From: Amycolatopsis mediterranei
GTDB taxonomy: Bacteria > Actinomycetota > Actinomycetes > Mycobacteriales > Pseudonocardiaceae
Direction: 5' to 3'
DNA length: 64,000 bases
Assembly: GCF_026017845.1 (NCBI RefSeq)
Contig: NZ_CP100416.1
Location: forward strand, 4,187,615 to 4,251,614
A program made the translations under genes and the position numbers. Under the pieces are notes generated by a model that was not told where the DNA came from, did no database searches, and saw only the letters and a program-made list of their open reading frames with translations. This document shows positions 1 to 9,060 of the stretch, piece after piece. The first letter of the stretch is position 1; each line of letters starts with the position of its first letter.

Positions 1-1617
1 CAGCGGGTTCGAAATCATCTTCAGGCCGTGCTCGGCCATCCAGCGGCCCTGGTTCCGGTAGTACGCGGCCGCGAACCGGTTGCTCACCGCGCGCCAGAAC
101 ACTCCGCGCAGCCGGAGGCCGGCCGGGCCGAGATCGTTGTCGTGCACCGCGGTCAGCGCGAGGCCGGGTGCCGTCCCGAGCCGGCGCAGTTCCGCGTCCA
201 GCGTGGGTGACCAGGGCACGGTGTTGAAAGGACCGTCTGCCGAGGCCAGGTAGGGCTCGTCGTCGGCGAAGCCGCGCAGGACTGCCCCGGCCGCCCAGGG
301 GAACCTGCGCACGTACTCACCCGGCACGGCGTCCATGAACAGCCGCACGGCCTCGTCGTCGAGCAGGTCCAGGTAGGCGCGGCCGGTGCCGGTGGGGGTG
401 CTCAGCGGCCGGACGGTGAACAGGTCCAGCCGCCAGCGCCCGGTGGGTGGTGTCCACGTGCCGCCCGCGCGGGCCTGGCCGGTCAGATCGATCAGCGAGG
501 CGGGGTCGGTCGACGACTCCGGCCGGGCGGCCGCGGCGACCAGCGGGACGCCGGTCGCGGGCAGGTCGAAGGCATCGAGCGCGGCCGCGCTGTCGAACGT
601 TTCGGCGTACAGCACGCGGCCGTCCGGATCGCGCACGGTCAAGCTGTCCCAGGACGACCGCTGGGTCGCGACCGCGCGCACCCCCACCCGGCCGATGGCG
701 TACCGCAGGTCGGCCGGGGCCTGGGCGGCCCCGTCGAGCGACACCGTCAACGTCGTCCCCCGGACGCGCACCACCAGCTCGTGATCCGCGGCCGGGTCGA
801 ATCCCGGCACCGGCGAACCGCTCCGCGCCAGGCTGAACGCGCCGCCGGTCTGCTGCCAGACGTCCACGGCGCCGTCGGAACGCAGGTCGGCGAGGACGCC
901 GTCGCCCTCGCCGGCGCTGCGGACCATCAACCCCGCCGTGGCGCTTTCGACCCGGACCTTCGCGACGACGTCGTAGTCCTGCCATTGCCCGCCCTCGCGC
1001 AGCAGTGTCACGCCGTCGCGGGCGGCGGCGTCGACGAGCAACCTGCCGTCCGTCACCGACAACCCCCGGCTCACCAGCGGCACCGGAACGCCGCCGGTGA
1101 CGGTCAGGACCTGGTGTCCCACCCCCTTGAGCCGCAGGTCCGGCCGTGGCTGGTAGTTCCGGTCGCCGACCTTCCCGCCGTCGACGACGAGTCCACCGGC
1201 GCGGCCGCTCGGGAAGTAGTCGTCGTTGAACAGCCACAGGTGCATGCCGTGCCGCTGGGCCTCGCGCAGGGTGAACTCGATGAGCGTGAACCAGTCCTCG
1301 GTGAAGAACGCCGGCTTCAGCGCCGCGGTGTCGAACGGGAACACCAGCACTTCGTGGATGCCTTTGTCGAGAAGGTCCGCCAGCCCGGCGGTCACGAGGT
1401 CCGTGGTGACGGTGCCGTTCCAGAACCACAGCACGGTGGGCCGCGAGTCCGGGCGGGGATCGGCGAACCGCCTCGCCGGATCCCCGGGGCCGGGCGCGGC
1501 GGCGGCCACGGGCCACCCGCCGGCCGTGCCGATGATCACCGCGGCCGACGCGAGCGCGAGTACGTGCCGCCGGGACAACGCCCCATCGCCTTCGGCTGGT
1601 GTTTCACGCTCGCTCAT
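1..1617 (-). CDS. Secreted GH106-like alpha-L-rhamnosidase, C-terminus beyond window
   Basis: The reading frame runs from an ATG at 1617 to the left edge, giving the first 539 residues without a stop. A Tat-type signal (SRRHVLALASAAVIIGTAGG, about residues 16-35) predicts export. The mature protein begins with a block ending in PTVLWFWNG, typical of GH106/'glycosyl hydrolase' rhamnosidases, followed by a TIM-barrel-like stretch with WLFNDDYFPSG. Around residues 190-320 there is a concanavalin-like beta-sandwich insert (QDYDVVAKVRVESATAGL onward). An AAGGAGC ribosome site precedes the ATG. It is divergent from the GH78 rhamnosidase, which supports a role in rhamnoside or rhamnogalacturonan breakdown. 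The family assignment rests on motif recognition; the catalytic C-terminal part cannot be seen. Confidence 0.75.
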   Translation of the reverse strand, partial: MSERETPAEGDGALSRRHVLALASAAVIIGTAGGWPVAAAAPGPGDPARRFADPRPDSRPTVLWFWNGTVTTDLVTAGLADLLDKGIHEVLVFPFDTAALKPAFFTEDWFTLIEFTLREAQRHGMHLWLFNDDYFPSGRAGGLVVDGGKVGDRNYQPRPDLRLKGVGHQVLTVTGGVPVPLVSRGLSVTDGRLLVDAAARDGVTLLREGGQWQDYDVVAKVRVESATAGLMVRSAGEGDGVLADLRSDGAVDVWQQTGGAFSLARSGSPVPGFDPAADHELVVRVRGTTLTVSLDGAAQAPADLRYAIGRVGVRAVATQRSSWDSLTVRDPDGRVLYAETFDSAAALDAFDLPATGVPLVAAAARPESSTDPASLIDLTGQARAGGTWTPPTGRWRLDLFTVRPLSTPTGTGRAYLDLLDDEAVRLFMDAVPGEYVRRFPWAAGAVLRGFADDEPYLASADGPFNTVPWSPTLDAELRRLGTAPGLALTAVHDNDLGPAGLRLRGVFWRAVSNRFAAAYYRNQGRWMAEHGLKMISNPL

Positions 1618-1656
1618 CGCGCTGCTCCTTAATCGATCAAAAGGAAATTGACCAGC

Positions 1657-1674
1657 GATTGAAACGATTCAATC
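1657..1674. promoter_or_regulatory. Perfect 18-bp palindromic operator, LacI-like, between divergent rhamnosidase genes
   Basis: GATTGAA-ACGA-TTCAATC has 7-bp perfect arms. The core TGAAACGATTCA matches the central-CG layout of LacI-family operators. It lies 40 bp upstream of the GH106-like start and about 200 bp upstream of GH78. No LacI-type gene is present in the window, so the regulator would act from elsewhere. Confidence 0.6.
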
Positions 1675-1823
1675 AAATACGGTACGTGGCTTGGGTCGCA
1701 TTGGTCAAGCAATGGCTGCGATGTTGTCCACTTGGCGCCGATTGTCAGTCCTCGCTGCGGGGACCAGTCTTGGCTCTTGTCATCGGGAAGTCGTTCTGCC
1801 TACCATGTCGCCCGCCGCCACGA

Positions 1824-1837
1824 TTAAAACGATTCAT
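1824..1837. promoter_or_regulatory. Second copy of the rhamnosidase operator core, degenerate left half
   Basis: The bases TTAAAACGATTCAT repeat the AAACGATTCA core of the palindrome at 1657-1674, with an imperfect left arm. It is about 40 bp upstream of the GH78 start codon, where a repressor would block that promoter. Confidence 0.5.
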
Positions 1838-1875
1838 ATCGGCGACGCCGACCTGTCGACGGAGAGAGGAACGCG

Positions 1876-4800
1876 ATGGTTTCGCGCCTGATGACGGCCT
1901 CGTCGGTCTCGTTGATCTTGCCGGTACTGGGAGTGACGCCCGCCGGGGCTTGTCCGGCGGCTCCCCTCGGGGGCCTTCAGGCCGGCGGGCTGCAGGCCGA
2001 ACACCAAGTCGATCCACTCGGCGTCGACGTGGCCCAGCCGCGGCTGGGCTGGGTCCTGAACGCCCGGGGGAGCGCTCGCCAGTCGGCGTACCGGATCGCG
2101 GTGTCGACCCAGCGCGACGGGCCGGCGGACGTGTGGGACAGCGGCGAAGTGCGGTCCTCGCAATCCTTCGACGTCCCTTACGCCGGGCCGGCTCTGCGAG
2201 CGCGTACTCGCTATTTCTGGCGGGTCCAGGTCTGGGACGGCACTCAACGCGCTTCGCGGTGGAGTGACCCGGCGTGGTTCGAGACCGCGTTCCTGGCGCC
2301 GGGCCAGTTCCGGGGTGATTGGATCGGCGCGCCGGCGGCTTCGACGCCGCCGTCGTTCGACGGGGCGAGCTGGATCTGGTACCCCGCCGGCAATCCGGCC
2401 GACTCGGCGCCGGCCGGGACGCGGTACTTCCGGCGCACCTTCGAGCTCCCCGCCGGCGAGCAGCTCACCGCGGCCCGGCTCGATCTCACCGCCGACGACA
2501 GCTTCACCGTCTACGTCAACGGACAGCAGATCGCCGCCTCGCCTCCCGTGGCCGATTCATGGCGGACGGCGACCGTCGTCGACATCGCGGCCGCGCTGCG
2601 TCCCGGCCGCAACGTGATCGCCGCCCAGGCGACCAACGCCGCGCCGGGTCCGGCCGGGTTCCTGGGCAAACTCCGGGTCGAGGGCGCGGGTGCCCCGTCC
2701 GGCCTCATCACCGACGGTGCCTGGAAGTCCGCCGACACCGCCCCGGCCGGCTGGCAGCAACCCGGCTTCGACGACACGGCTTGGCCCCAGGCGCTGGTCG
2801 CGGCGGCGTACGGGGCCGGCCCGTGGGGCAGCTCGGTCACCACCCCGCCCCCGCCGGAACCTTTGCTGCGCACGGAGTTCACCGCGAACAAGCCGATCCG
2901 ATCCGCCCGCGCGTACGTCGCCGGTCTCGGCTACCACAAGCTCTACCTCAACGGCGGCCGGATCGGTGACCACGAGCTCGACCCGGCCTTCACCGTCTAC
3001 GACAAGACGGCCCTGTACACGACGTACGACGTCACCGATGCCTTGCGAGCGGGCCGGAACGCGGTGGGCGTGAGCCTGGGACGGGGGTACTACGCGATGA
3101 CGAACCCCGACGAGTGGGTGGCTTCGCCCTGGCACAGCGAGCCGAAGCTGAAATTCGAGCTCGACATCACCTACCAGGACGGCAGTGCCCAGCAGGTGAT
3201 CAGCGGCAGCGGCTGGAAGGTCGCCGACGGGCCCACCCGCACGGAGTCGCTCTGGTTCGGCGAGTCCTACGACGCGCGGCTGGAGCAGCCGGGCTGGAAC
3301 CGCCCCGGGTTCGACGACGCCGGCTGGCGGCAGGCGGCAGCCGTGTCCGCCCCCGCGGGCACGCTCCGCGCGGAGGCGTTCCCGCCCGTCAAGGTGACCG
3401 ACCGGCTGCCGGTCACCGCGGTCACCACGCCCAGCGCCGGCGTGCACGTCTACGACGTCGGCACCACCACGGCCGGCTGGGCGCGGGTCGCCCTGCGCGG
3501 GCCCGCCGGCGCCCAGGTGAAAATCACTTACGGCGAGAAGCTGCGTCCGGACGGCACCGCCGACAACACCGGCGGGTTCGGCATGCAGCTGCAGTCCTAC
3601 TCGTACACCCTCAACGGCAAGGGGCTGGAGAGTTACCAGCCCAGCTACAGCTACGCGGGGTTCCGCTACGTCCAGATCGCCGCGCCGGCGGGAGTGACCG
3701 TCGAATCGGTCACTCCGGAGCGGGTCCACACGGCGGTCGCCACCACCGGTGACTTCACCAGCTCCAGCTCACTGCTCAACCGTTACGACGATGCCGAAGC
3801 GAACACGATCCTCAACAACCTGCACTCCGTCCCGACCGACACCCCGATGTACGAGAAGCGGCCGTACACCGCGGATGCGCACTTGTCGGCCGACTCCGCG
3901 ATCGCCCACTTCGACATGCGGGACTTCTCCGAGAACTGGATGCGCGCGCACCGCGACGACCAGAACCCGGACGGGACGATCGGCCAGACCGTGCCCGCGA
4001 CCGTGGGCGGCAAGAAGGTCACCGACCCGGTCTGGTCGGCGAGCTTCGTCCTGATCAACTGGGACCTCTACTGGTATTACGGCGACACCCGCCCGCTCGC
4101 CGACAACTACGGCGCGATGAAGGCCTGGCTCGGCCACTACGAACAGGACATCGCCAAGACCGGGGACATCTACACGGGCTTCAGCTACGGCGACTGGCTC
4201 GCCCCCGGTGCCGCGTTCCCGCCCGAGGGCACCCGGCTCGCCGGCACCGCCTACCTCCACAAGACCGCCACGGCGATGGCCCGGATCGCGCACGCCCTCG
4301 GCCGTGACGCCGACGCCAAGCACTTCGAAACCCTGGCGGCCACGATCGCGAACGCGCTCAACGCGACGTTCTTCGACAAGGCGTCCGGCGCTTACTACGA
4401 CGACCGCTCCGCCGGCTACCGCCAGACCTCCAACCTGCTGCCGCTGAGCCTCGGCATCGTCCCCGCGGCGGATCGCCCGGCCGTCGTCGCCCACCTCGTC
4501 GACGACATCAAGACGCGGGGAGTCCACCTGAACACCGGCGCGCTGGGAACGAAGCTCATCCTCCCGGCGCTCACCGACGCCGGTTACGGTGACCTCGCCT
4601 ACCAGGTGGCCACGAATCCGGCGTATCCCGGCTGGGGTTACTGGTTCACCGCGCTGGGCGCCACCACGATGTGGGAGGAGTGGCCCGCCACCTCACGTTC
4701 CCACGACCACGCCTTCCTCGGCACCGTCGACGACTGGCTCTACCAGCGCGTCGCGGGGATCCGCCCGGCGGCGCCCGGCTACACCGCGGTCAAGATCCAG

Positions 4801-5064
4801 CCCTACCCGGTCGGCGACCTGACGAACGCTTCCGCCCACGTCGAATCCCCGCTGGGCCGGGTGAGTTCGGCTTGGACCCGCGAACACGGGCTCTTCACCC
4901 TGCGCGCCGGGGTGCCCGCCGGAGCGACGGCCGAGATCTTCGTTCCCGCGCGGGACGGTCGCGCCGTCCAGGCGCCGCCGGAGGCGAGGTTCGAGGGCCT
5001 GCGCGACGGCTGTGCGGTCTTCCGCGTCGGCTCGGGCGACCACCTGTTCCACAGCGCCCTGTGA
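1876..5064 (+). CDS. Secreted GH78 alpha-L-rhamnosidase
   Basis: A 1062-residue exported glycosidase that releases terminal alpha-L-rhamnose from plant or bacterial polysaccharides and glycosides. A hydrophobic N-terminal signal is present, and GAGAGGAACGCG precedes the ATG. The order fits GH78: an N-terminal Ig-like domain (about 45-130), an inserted PA14/jelly-roll-like region (about 150-290), the rhamnosidase N domain with FTVYDKTALYTTYDVTDALR, a concanavalin-like domain (VYDVGTTTAGWARVALRG), then the (alpha/alpha)6 barrel from about residue 610. The usual catalytic region (RDERxGWTGDA in many relatives) appears as the variant MYEKRPYTADAHLSADSAI with RDDQNPDGTIGQ following. A C-terminal beta-sandwich closes the protein. 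It is divergent from the GH106-like gene and shares its operator region. Confidence 0.9.
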   Translation: MVSRLMTASSVSLILPVLGVTPAGACPAAPLGGLQAGGLQAEHQVDPLGVDVAQPRLGWVLNARGSARQSAYRIAVSTQRDGPADVWDSGEVRSSQSFDVPYAGPALRARTRYFWRVQVWDGTQRASRWSDPAWFETAFLAPGQFRGDWIGAPAASTPPSFDGASWIWYPAGNPADSAPAGTRYFRRTFELPAGEQLTAARLDLTADDSFTVYVNGQQIAASPPVADSWRTATVVDIAAALRPGRNVIAAQATNAAPGPAGFLGKLRVEGAGAPSGLITDGAWKSADTAPAGWQQPGFDDTAWPQALVAAAYGAGPWGSSVTTPPPPEPLLRTEFTANKPIRSARAYVAGLGYHKLYLNGGRIGDHELDPAFTVYDKTALYTTYDVTDALRAGRNAVGVSLGRGYYAMTNPDEWVASPWHSEPKLKFELDITYQDGSAQQVISGSGWKVADGPTRTESLWFGESYDARLEQPGWNRPGFDDAGWRQAAAVSAPAGTLRAEAFPPVKVTDRLPVTAVTTPSAGVHVYDVGTTTAGWARVALRGPAGAQVKITYGEKLRPDGTADNTGGFGMQLQSYSYTLNGKGLESYQPSYSYAGFRYVQIAAPAGVTVESVTPERVHTAVATTGDFTSSSSLLNRYDDAEANTILNNLHSVPTDTPMYEKRPYTADAHLSADSAIAHFDMRDFSENWMRAHRDDQNPDGTIGQTVPATVGGKKVTDPVWSASFVLINWDLYWYYGDTRPLADNYGAMKAWLGHYEQDIAKTGDIYTGFSYGDWLAPGAAFPPEGTRLAGTAYLHKTATAMARIAHALGRDADAKHFETLAATIANALNATFFDKASGAYYDDRSAGYRQTSNLLPLSLGIVPAADRPAVVAHLVDDIKTRGVHLNTGALGTKLILPALTDAGYGDLAYQVATNPAYPGWGYWFTALGATTMWEEWPATSRSHDHAFLGTVDDWLYQRVAGIRPAAPGYTAVKIQPYPVGDLTNASAHVESPLGRVSSAWTREHGLFTLRAGVPAGATAEIFVPARDGRAVQAPPEARFEGLRDGCAVFRVGSGDHLFHSAL

Positions 5065-5076
5065 GGGGTTGCGGTC

Positions 5077-5775
5077 CTACGCGGGTGCCGAGAGTGCCCG
5101 GACGGCGTCATCGATCTCCAGGTCGATCAGGCGCTGGGCGTCGATGCTCCGGTCGTCGAGCATGCCGGTGAGTTCGAGGCTGACGATCCCGTGCACCCGC
5201 GTCCAGACCACGATGGCGACGCGGGCCACCCGTGCGCTGGTGTCCGGCCGCTCCTGCGACCGGGCCCACTTGTTCAACTGCCCGTCGAGCGACCGGTCGC
5301 CACTGGTGTTGTCCGCCGGCGAGCCGTCTCCGATGGCGGTCAGCACGTCGATCAGCAGCGCCATCGCCTGGTCGAGCGGCGTCGGCCCGGCCGGGTCGGC
5401 GGGCAGGTCCCCGCCGCGTTCGCCGAAGAGCATCCCGTAGCGCCGCCGGTACCGTAGCGCCCAGTCGCGGTAGGCGGTGACCAGCAGCCCGATCCGCGCG
5501 CGGGGTGCTCGCCTGCTGCCCTGCACCGCCTGTGCCATGGCGTCGGTGAGCTGCCGGTAGGACAGGGTGATCAGATGGGCCACCAGCGCGTCCCGTGACG
5601 GGAAGTAGCGGTAGACCGCCGGTGCGGACATCGCCATACTCCGGGCCAGTGCCGCGATCGACAGCGCGTGGACGCCGTCGGCGTCGATGATCGCGAACGA
5701 GTTGTCCTCGATCTCCTGCAGCGTCTGGGCTCGCAGCCGTTCGCGTCGGCTCGGCTTCGGCGGTTCTCCGGTCAT
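5077..5775 (-). CDS. TetR-family repressor
   Basis: A 232-residue one-component regulator. The N-terminal helix-turn-helix region (LSIAALARSMAMSAPAVYRYFPSRDALVAHL, given here only as a guide: residues about 38-68) is canonical TetR, and the remainder is a ligand-binding/dimerisation domain of the WHG type. It ends 12 bp from the convergent GH78 stop. It is a close paralogue of the next TetR gene, 56 bp upstream on the same strand. The ligand is unknown; the nearest plausible target is the oxidoreductase gene at 6620. Confidence 0.85.
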   Translation of the reverse strand: MTGEPPKPSRRERLRAQTLQEIEDNSFAIIDADGVHALSIAALARSMAMSAPAVYRYFPSRDALVAHLITLSYRQLTDAMAQAVQGSRRAPRARIGLLVTAYRDWALRYRRRYGMLFGERGGDLPADPAGPTPLDQAMALLIDVLTAIGDGSPADNTSGDRSLDGQLNKWARSQERPDTSARVARVAIVVWTRVHGIVSLELTGMLDDRSIDAQRLIDLEIDDAVRALSAPA

Positions 5776-5831
5776 CGCCGCATCCTAACGGACCGTCGCA
5801 CTGTTGCAGGGGCATCGCCACGCTATGCGCC

Positions 5832-6512
5832 CTAGCGGCATGGCCCGGCCGTCACGCCCCGCCGCAGGCTGTCCACCATGGTTTCGACCTCGCTGCGGTA
5901 GAGCAAGCCGGGATCGATCCCGGTGCCCGCCGTGTGCCGCCCCAGTTCCAGGCTGATCAGTCCGTGCAGCCTGCTCCACCACACCAGGCCGAAGTGCAGC
6001 ACGCCGGCCGGGTGGCCGCGCTGACCCGGGCCGTCGTTCCAGCGGTGCAGCTGCGCGCGCAGCGGGGCCGGGATCGCCGCATCGGGGGGAGCACCGGCTT
6101 CGGCCACGACGTCGAGGAGCACGTTCATGCTCTGCTGCGCGGCCGAGGCGACGCAGCCGTGGGGAGACTCGCAGGCCAGGCGATAGGCGTGCGGCTGGGC
6201 CAGTGCCCACTCCCGGTACGCGACGGCGACCGCCCGCAGCCGCGACGGGGGAGTGGTGGCGCCTGCCGCGGCGGCATCGAGGGCGCGGGCCAGCGCCAAG
6301 TGCGCGTCGACGGCCAGTTCGGTGAGCAGTTCGTCCCGGCCGGCGAAGTAGCGGTACAGCGCGGGGGCCGACATCGCCATGGTGCGCGCGATCGCGGCCA
6401 GCGACAGCGCCTCCGGTCCGCCCGAGCGCACCTGGGCCATGGCCGCTGCCTTGATCTCGGCCACGGTCCGGCGCCGGTACCGGTCACGTCGGGTCAGCTG
6501 TTGCTCGGGCAT
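5832..6512 (-). CDS. TetR-family repressor, divergent from the MDR gene
   Basis: A 226-residue TetR protein. The ATG at 6512 is chosen because AATGAGGTTCGCC precedes it; an in-frame ATG at 6578 adds 22 residues with no ribosome site. The HTH (AAIARTMAMSAPALYRYF) differs by only a few residues from that of the gene at 5077, so the pair is probably a tandem duplication. It is transcribed away from the quinone oxidoreductase at 6620, with a 107-bp shared promoter region that is less GC-rich than its surroundings. This is the usual arrangement for an autoregulator that also controls the neighbouring enzyme. Confidence 0.85.
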   Translation of the reverse strand: MPEQQLTRRDRYRRRTVAEIKAAAMAQVRSGGPEALSLAAIARTMAMSAPALYRYFAGRDELLTELAVDAHLALARALDAAAAGATTPPSRLRAVAVAYREWALAQPHAYRLACESPHGCVASAAQQSMNVLLDVVAEAGAPPDAAIPAPLRAQLHRWNDGPGQRGHPAGVLHFGLVWWSRLHGLISLELGRHTAGTGIDPGLLYRSEVETMVDSLRRGVTAGPCR

Positions 6513-6619
6513 CAGGCGAACCTCATTTCGCGTTATGGGTTGACTCAGTATGACATGCCAATGCATAGTTACGATCATTAACAGAGTGACAAACCGTCGC
6601 CGAGCTCGAGGAGTCCGCC

Positions 6620-7678
6620 GTGACCGAGAACAACGCCACCACCGTCACCGAGGTGGTCCTGCCGGGCAAGGTAGAGCCCGCCGGCCTGCAGGTGGTCCAG
6701 CGCACATTGGCCGCGCCCGCCGCCGGCCAGGCCCTGGTCCGGGTCGAGTCGACCGCCGTGTCCGCCGCCGAGACCGGCATGCGCCGCGGTCGCTACGTGC
6801 CGCAGCCCCCGTTCCCGTTCGTGCCCGGCTACGACCTCGTCGGCATCGTCGAAGCCGTCGGCCCCGGCGTGGACCGCGCCCTCCTCGGCCGCCGGGTCGC
6901 CGCCTTGACCAAGACCGGCAGCTGGGCCACGGCGGTCCTCCTGACCGCCGCCGACCTGGTCGAGGTGCCCGACGGCATCGACGCGGACGACGCAGAGACG
7001 CTGATCGTCAACGGGCTGACCGCCTACCAGATGCTGCACCGCACCGCGAAGGTGGAATCCGGGCAGACCGTGCTCGTGCTGGGCGCGGCCGGCGGCGTGG
7101 GCACGATCCTGGTGCAGCTCGCCCGGCACGCCGGTGCCCGGGTGATCGGCACCGCCAACCCGCGCCACCACGAGGCGCTGCGCGCGATGGGCGTCGAGCC
7201 GGTCGACTACCGCGATCCCGAGCTGGCCAAGCGAGTGCGGACGCTGGCCCCGGACGGGGTGGACGCCGTGTTCGACCACCTCGGCGGCGCGAGCATCGAC
7301 ACCTCGTACCGGCTGCTGAACCGCACCGGGACGCTGGTCTCCTACAGCATCGCGAGCAAGATCGACGAGACCGGTCCCGTGTTGCCGGTGTTCCTCAAGC
7401 TGGTGGCGAAGCTGGCGGTCTGGAACTACCTGCCCAACGGCAAGCACGCGAGCTTCTTCAACGTCTGGACCGGCGCAGGCAAGCCGGACTCGGCCAAGCG
7501 CACCGAATTCCGGACCCGGATCCGCACCGATCTCCTGCATGTCTTCGGCCTGCTGCGCAACGGCGTGCTCACCGCGAAGATCGCCGCCCGCTTCCCGCTG
7601 GCCGAGGCGGCGGCGGCCCTGGAGATGTCCGAAAGCTCCGGCCGGACCGCCGTCGGCAAGATCATCCTGGTGCCTTGA
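6620..7678 (+). CDS. Zinc-independent MDR oxidoreductase (quinone reductase-like)
   Basis: A 352-residue medium-chain dehydrogenase/reductase. The GroES-like N-terminal half contains PFVPGYDLVGIVEAVG; the Rossmann half has the nucleotide-binding GAAGGVGTILVQLA, favouring NADPH-dependent quinone or enone reduction. The Cys/His zinc ligands of alcohol dehydrogenases are not seen. The GTG start has GAGGAG 6 bp upstream. It is followed by a DUF998 membrane protein and a SnoaL-like protein in the same direction, a likely small operon under the divergent TetR. The true substrate cannot be read from sequence. Confidence 0.85.
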   Translation: MTENNATTVTEVVLPGKVEPAGLQVVQRTLAAPAAGQALVRVESTAVSAAETGMRRGRYVPQPPFPFVPGYDLVGIVEAVGPGVDRALLGRRVAALTKTGSWATAVLLTAADLVEVPDGIDADDAETLIVNGLTAYQMLHRTAKVESGQTVLVLGAAGGVGTILVQLARHAGARVIGTANPRHHEALRAMGVEPVDYRDPELAKRVRTLAPDGVDAVFDHLGGASIDTSYRLLNRTGTLVSYSIASKIDETGPVLPVFLKLVAKLAVWNYLPNGKHASFFNVWTGAGKPDSAKRTEFRTRIRTDLLHVFGLLRNGVLTAKIAARFPLAEAAAALEMSESSGRTAVGKIILVP

Positions 7679-7714
7679 GTTTCCGTTCTTCCCCCTTCCA
7701 GCAAGGAAACGTCG

Positions 7715-8428
7715 ATGCACGATAGACCTGCCACCCGCCGCACCTCGGTCGCGCTCGCCGCCGCCGCGATCGCTCTCGTCCTGGGCGCGCTGGTGTTCGT
7801 GATCGGTGAAACCGTCGCCGCCGGCGCGTGGACCGCGCCGAGCTACAGCTACAGCGCCGATTTCGTGAGCGATCTCGGCAACCCGCAGTGCGGCCCCTAC
7901 GACGGCCGGGTGGTTTGTTCCCCGTCCCACACCCTGATGAACACGGCCTTCGCCGTCCAGGGGCTCCTCGTCGGAGCGGCCTCCTGGCTGCTCGGACGGG
8001 TCTTGCGCGAGCGGTCCCGGGTCCTGGTGCGGGGCCTCGGCGTGGCCACCGCCGCGGGGTTCGCGCTGATCGGCGTCGTGCACAGTTCGACGGCGACTTC
8101 GGCGGATGGCACGCTGTGGCTGCATTACCTCGGTGCCACGTCGGCCATCCTGGGTACCAACACCTTGGCCGTCCTCCTCGGCCGGCAGTGGCAACGGCTC
8201 CGGATCCCCGCGGCCGTGGGTCGCGCCGGGGTCGTCCTGGGCGGAGCAGGAATCGTCGCCGCGGTGACCTGGCTCGCGACGTTCACGCTCCTGCCGCCCG
8301 GCATCCTCGAACGCGCCGCCATCTACGCCTTCGTGCTGTGGCAGCTGCTCCTCGGCGGCTTCCTCCTGCACGTCACGCAGCCGGTGCGCCTGCTGTTCGT
8401 ACGCCCTTCCGGCGCGTCGCGGCGCTAG
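7715..8428 (+). CDS. DUF998 integral membrane protein
   Basis: A 237-residue protein with about six hydrophobic segments, starting with ALAAAAIALVLGALVFVIGE. The motif SYSADFVSDLGNPQCG, with its conserved SxxxSDLG pattern and cysteines on the outer side, is typical of DUF998 proteins. The ribosome site AAGGAAACGTCG precedes the ATG. It begins 36 bp after the MDR gene, suggesting co-transcription. The biochemical function of the family is not established. Confidence 0.8.
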   Translation: MHDRPATRRTSVALAAAAIALVLGALVFVIGETVAAGAWTAPSYSYSADFVSDLGNPQCGPYDGRVVCSPSHTLMNTAFAVQGLLVGAASWLLGRVLRERSRVLVRGLGVATAAGFALIGVVHSSTATSADGTLWLHYLGATSAILGTNTLAVLLGRQWQRLRIPAAVGRAGVVLGGAGIVAAVTWLATFTLLPPGILERAAIYAFVLWQLLLGGFLLHVTQPVRLLFVRPSGASRR

Positions 8429-8446
8429 CCGTCTTGCCCGTCCCTT

Positions 8447-8471
8447 TCACCACAGTCCCTGTCACCACAGT
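8447..8471. repeat. Two direct repeats TCACCACAGT upstream of the SnoaL-like gene
   Basis: The decamer TCACCACAGT occurs at 8447-8456 and 8462-8471, starts 15 bp apart, ending just before the ribosome site of the gene at 8484. It could be a direct-repeat operator or a chance duplication. Confidence 0.35.
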
Positions 8472-8483
8472 GAGGAAACCACC

Positions 8484-8993
8484 ATGAAGATCTCCGCAGT
8501 GAAGCGTGTCCTGGCCGTTCTCGCCGCCGCCGTCGTCGGTGTCACCACCCTGAGCGGCAGCGCGTTCGCCGACCACCGTCAATCCGGGCACGGGGGCCCC
8601 GGCATCGTGTCGGCCTGGGCGTCGGCATGGAGCGGTACCGACCCGCAGGCGCTGGCGAAGCTCTTCACCGCCGATGCCACCTACACCGACTTCGGCGTCA
8701 ACGTGGTCTCGACGGGCCGGGCCGGGGTCGCCTCCTGGAAGCAGCGCACCGACCTGTTGATCGCGAACGTGCACGTCACGGTCGAGGAGTCGTTCCGCGG
8801 CGGCGACCACATCGCCGTCGAGACCGTCTACTCGGGACAGATCCACGGCGCGCCGGCACCGTTCGCGGTGCCCGCCACGACGATTCTCGACCTGCGGCAG
8901 GGCCTGATCGTCAGCGACCGGGACTACTACAGCCTCGCCACCCTGCTCGCCCAGTCCGGCCTGCCCGCGACCTGGACCCCGCCGACCTCCTGA
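8484..8993 (+). CDS. Secreted SnoaL/NTF2-like protein
   Basis: A 169-residue protein with a Sec signal (VLAVLAAAVVGVTTLSGSAFA) and a compact NTF2-like cone: GIVSAWASAWSGTDPQALAKLF followed by TADATYTDFG are the hallmark first helices and strand of SnoaL-like polyketide-cyclase/ester-hydrolase relatives. GTGAGGAAACCACC precedes the ATG. Export is unusual for SnoaL proteins with cyclase roles and suggests a binding or unknown extracytoplasmic function. It lies in the operon-like run behind the MDR and DUF998 genes. Confidence 0.75.
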   Translation: MKISAVKRVLAVLAAAVVGVTTLSGSAFADHRQSGHGGPGIVSAWASAWSGTDPQALAKLFTADATYTDFGVNVVSTGRAGVASWKQRTDLLIANVHVTVEESFRGGDHIAVETVYSGQIHGAPAPFAVPATTILDLRQGLIVSDRDYYSLATLLAQSGLPATWTPPTS

Positions 8994-9060
8994 CGCCGTG
9001 CTCGAGCATTGGCGGCGGGACGCCCCGGTGTCCCTGCCGCCCGAACCGGAGCCGCCCCGA

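Noticed and set aside
7715..8993. SnoaL-like protein as evidence of an aromatic polyketide cluster
   Set aside because: It has a signal peptide and no polyketide synthase or cyclase genes nearby; the NTF2-like fold is used for many roles.
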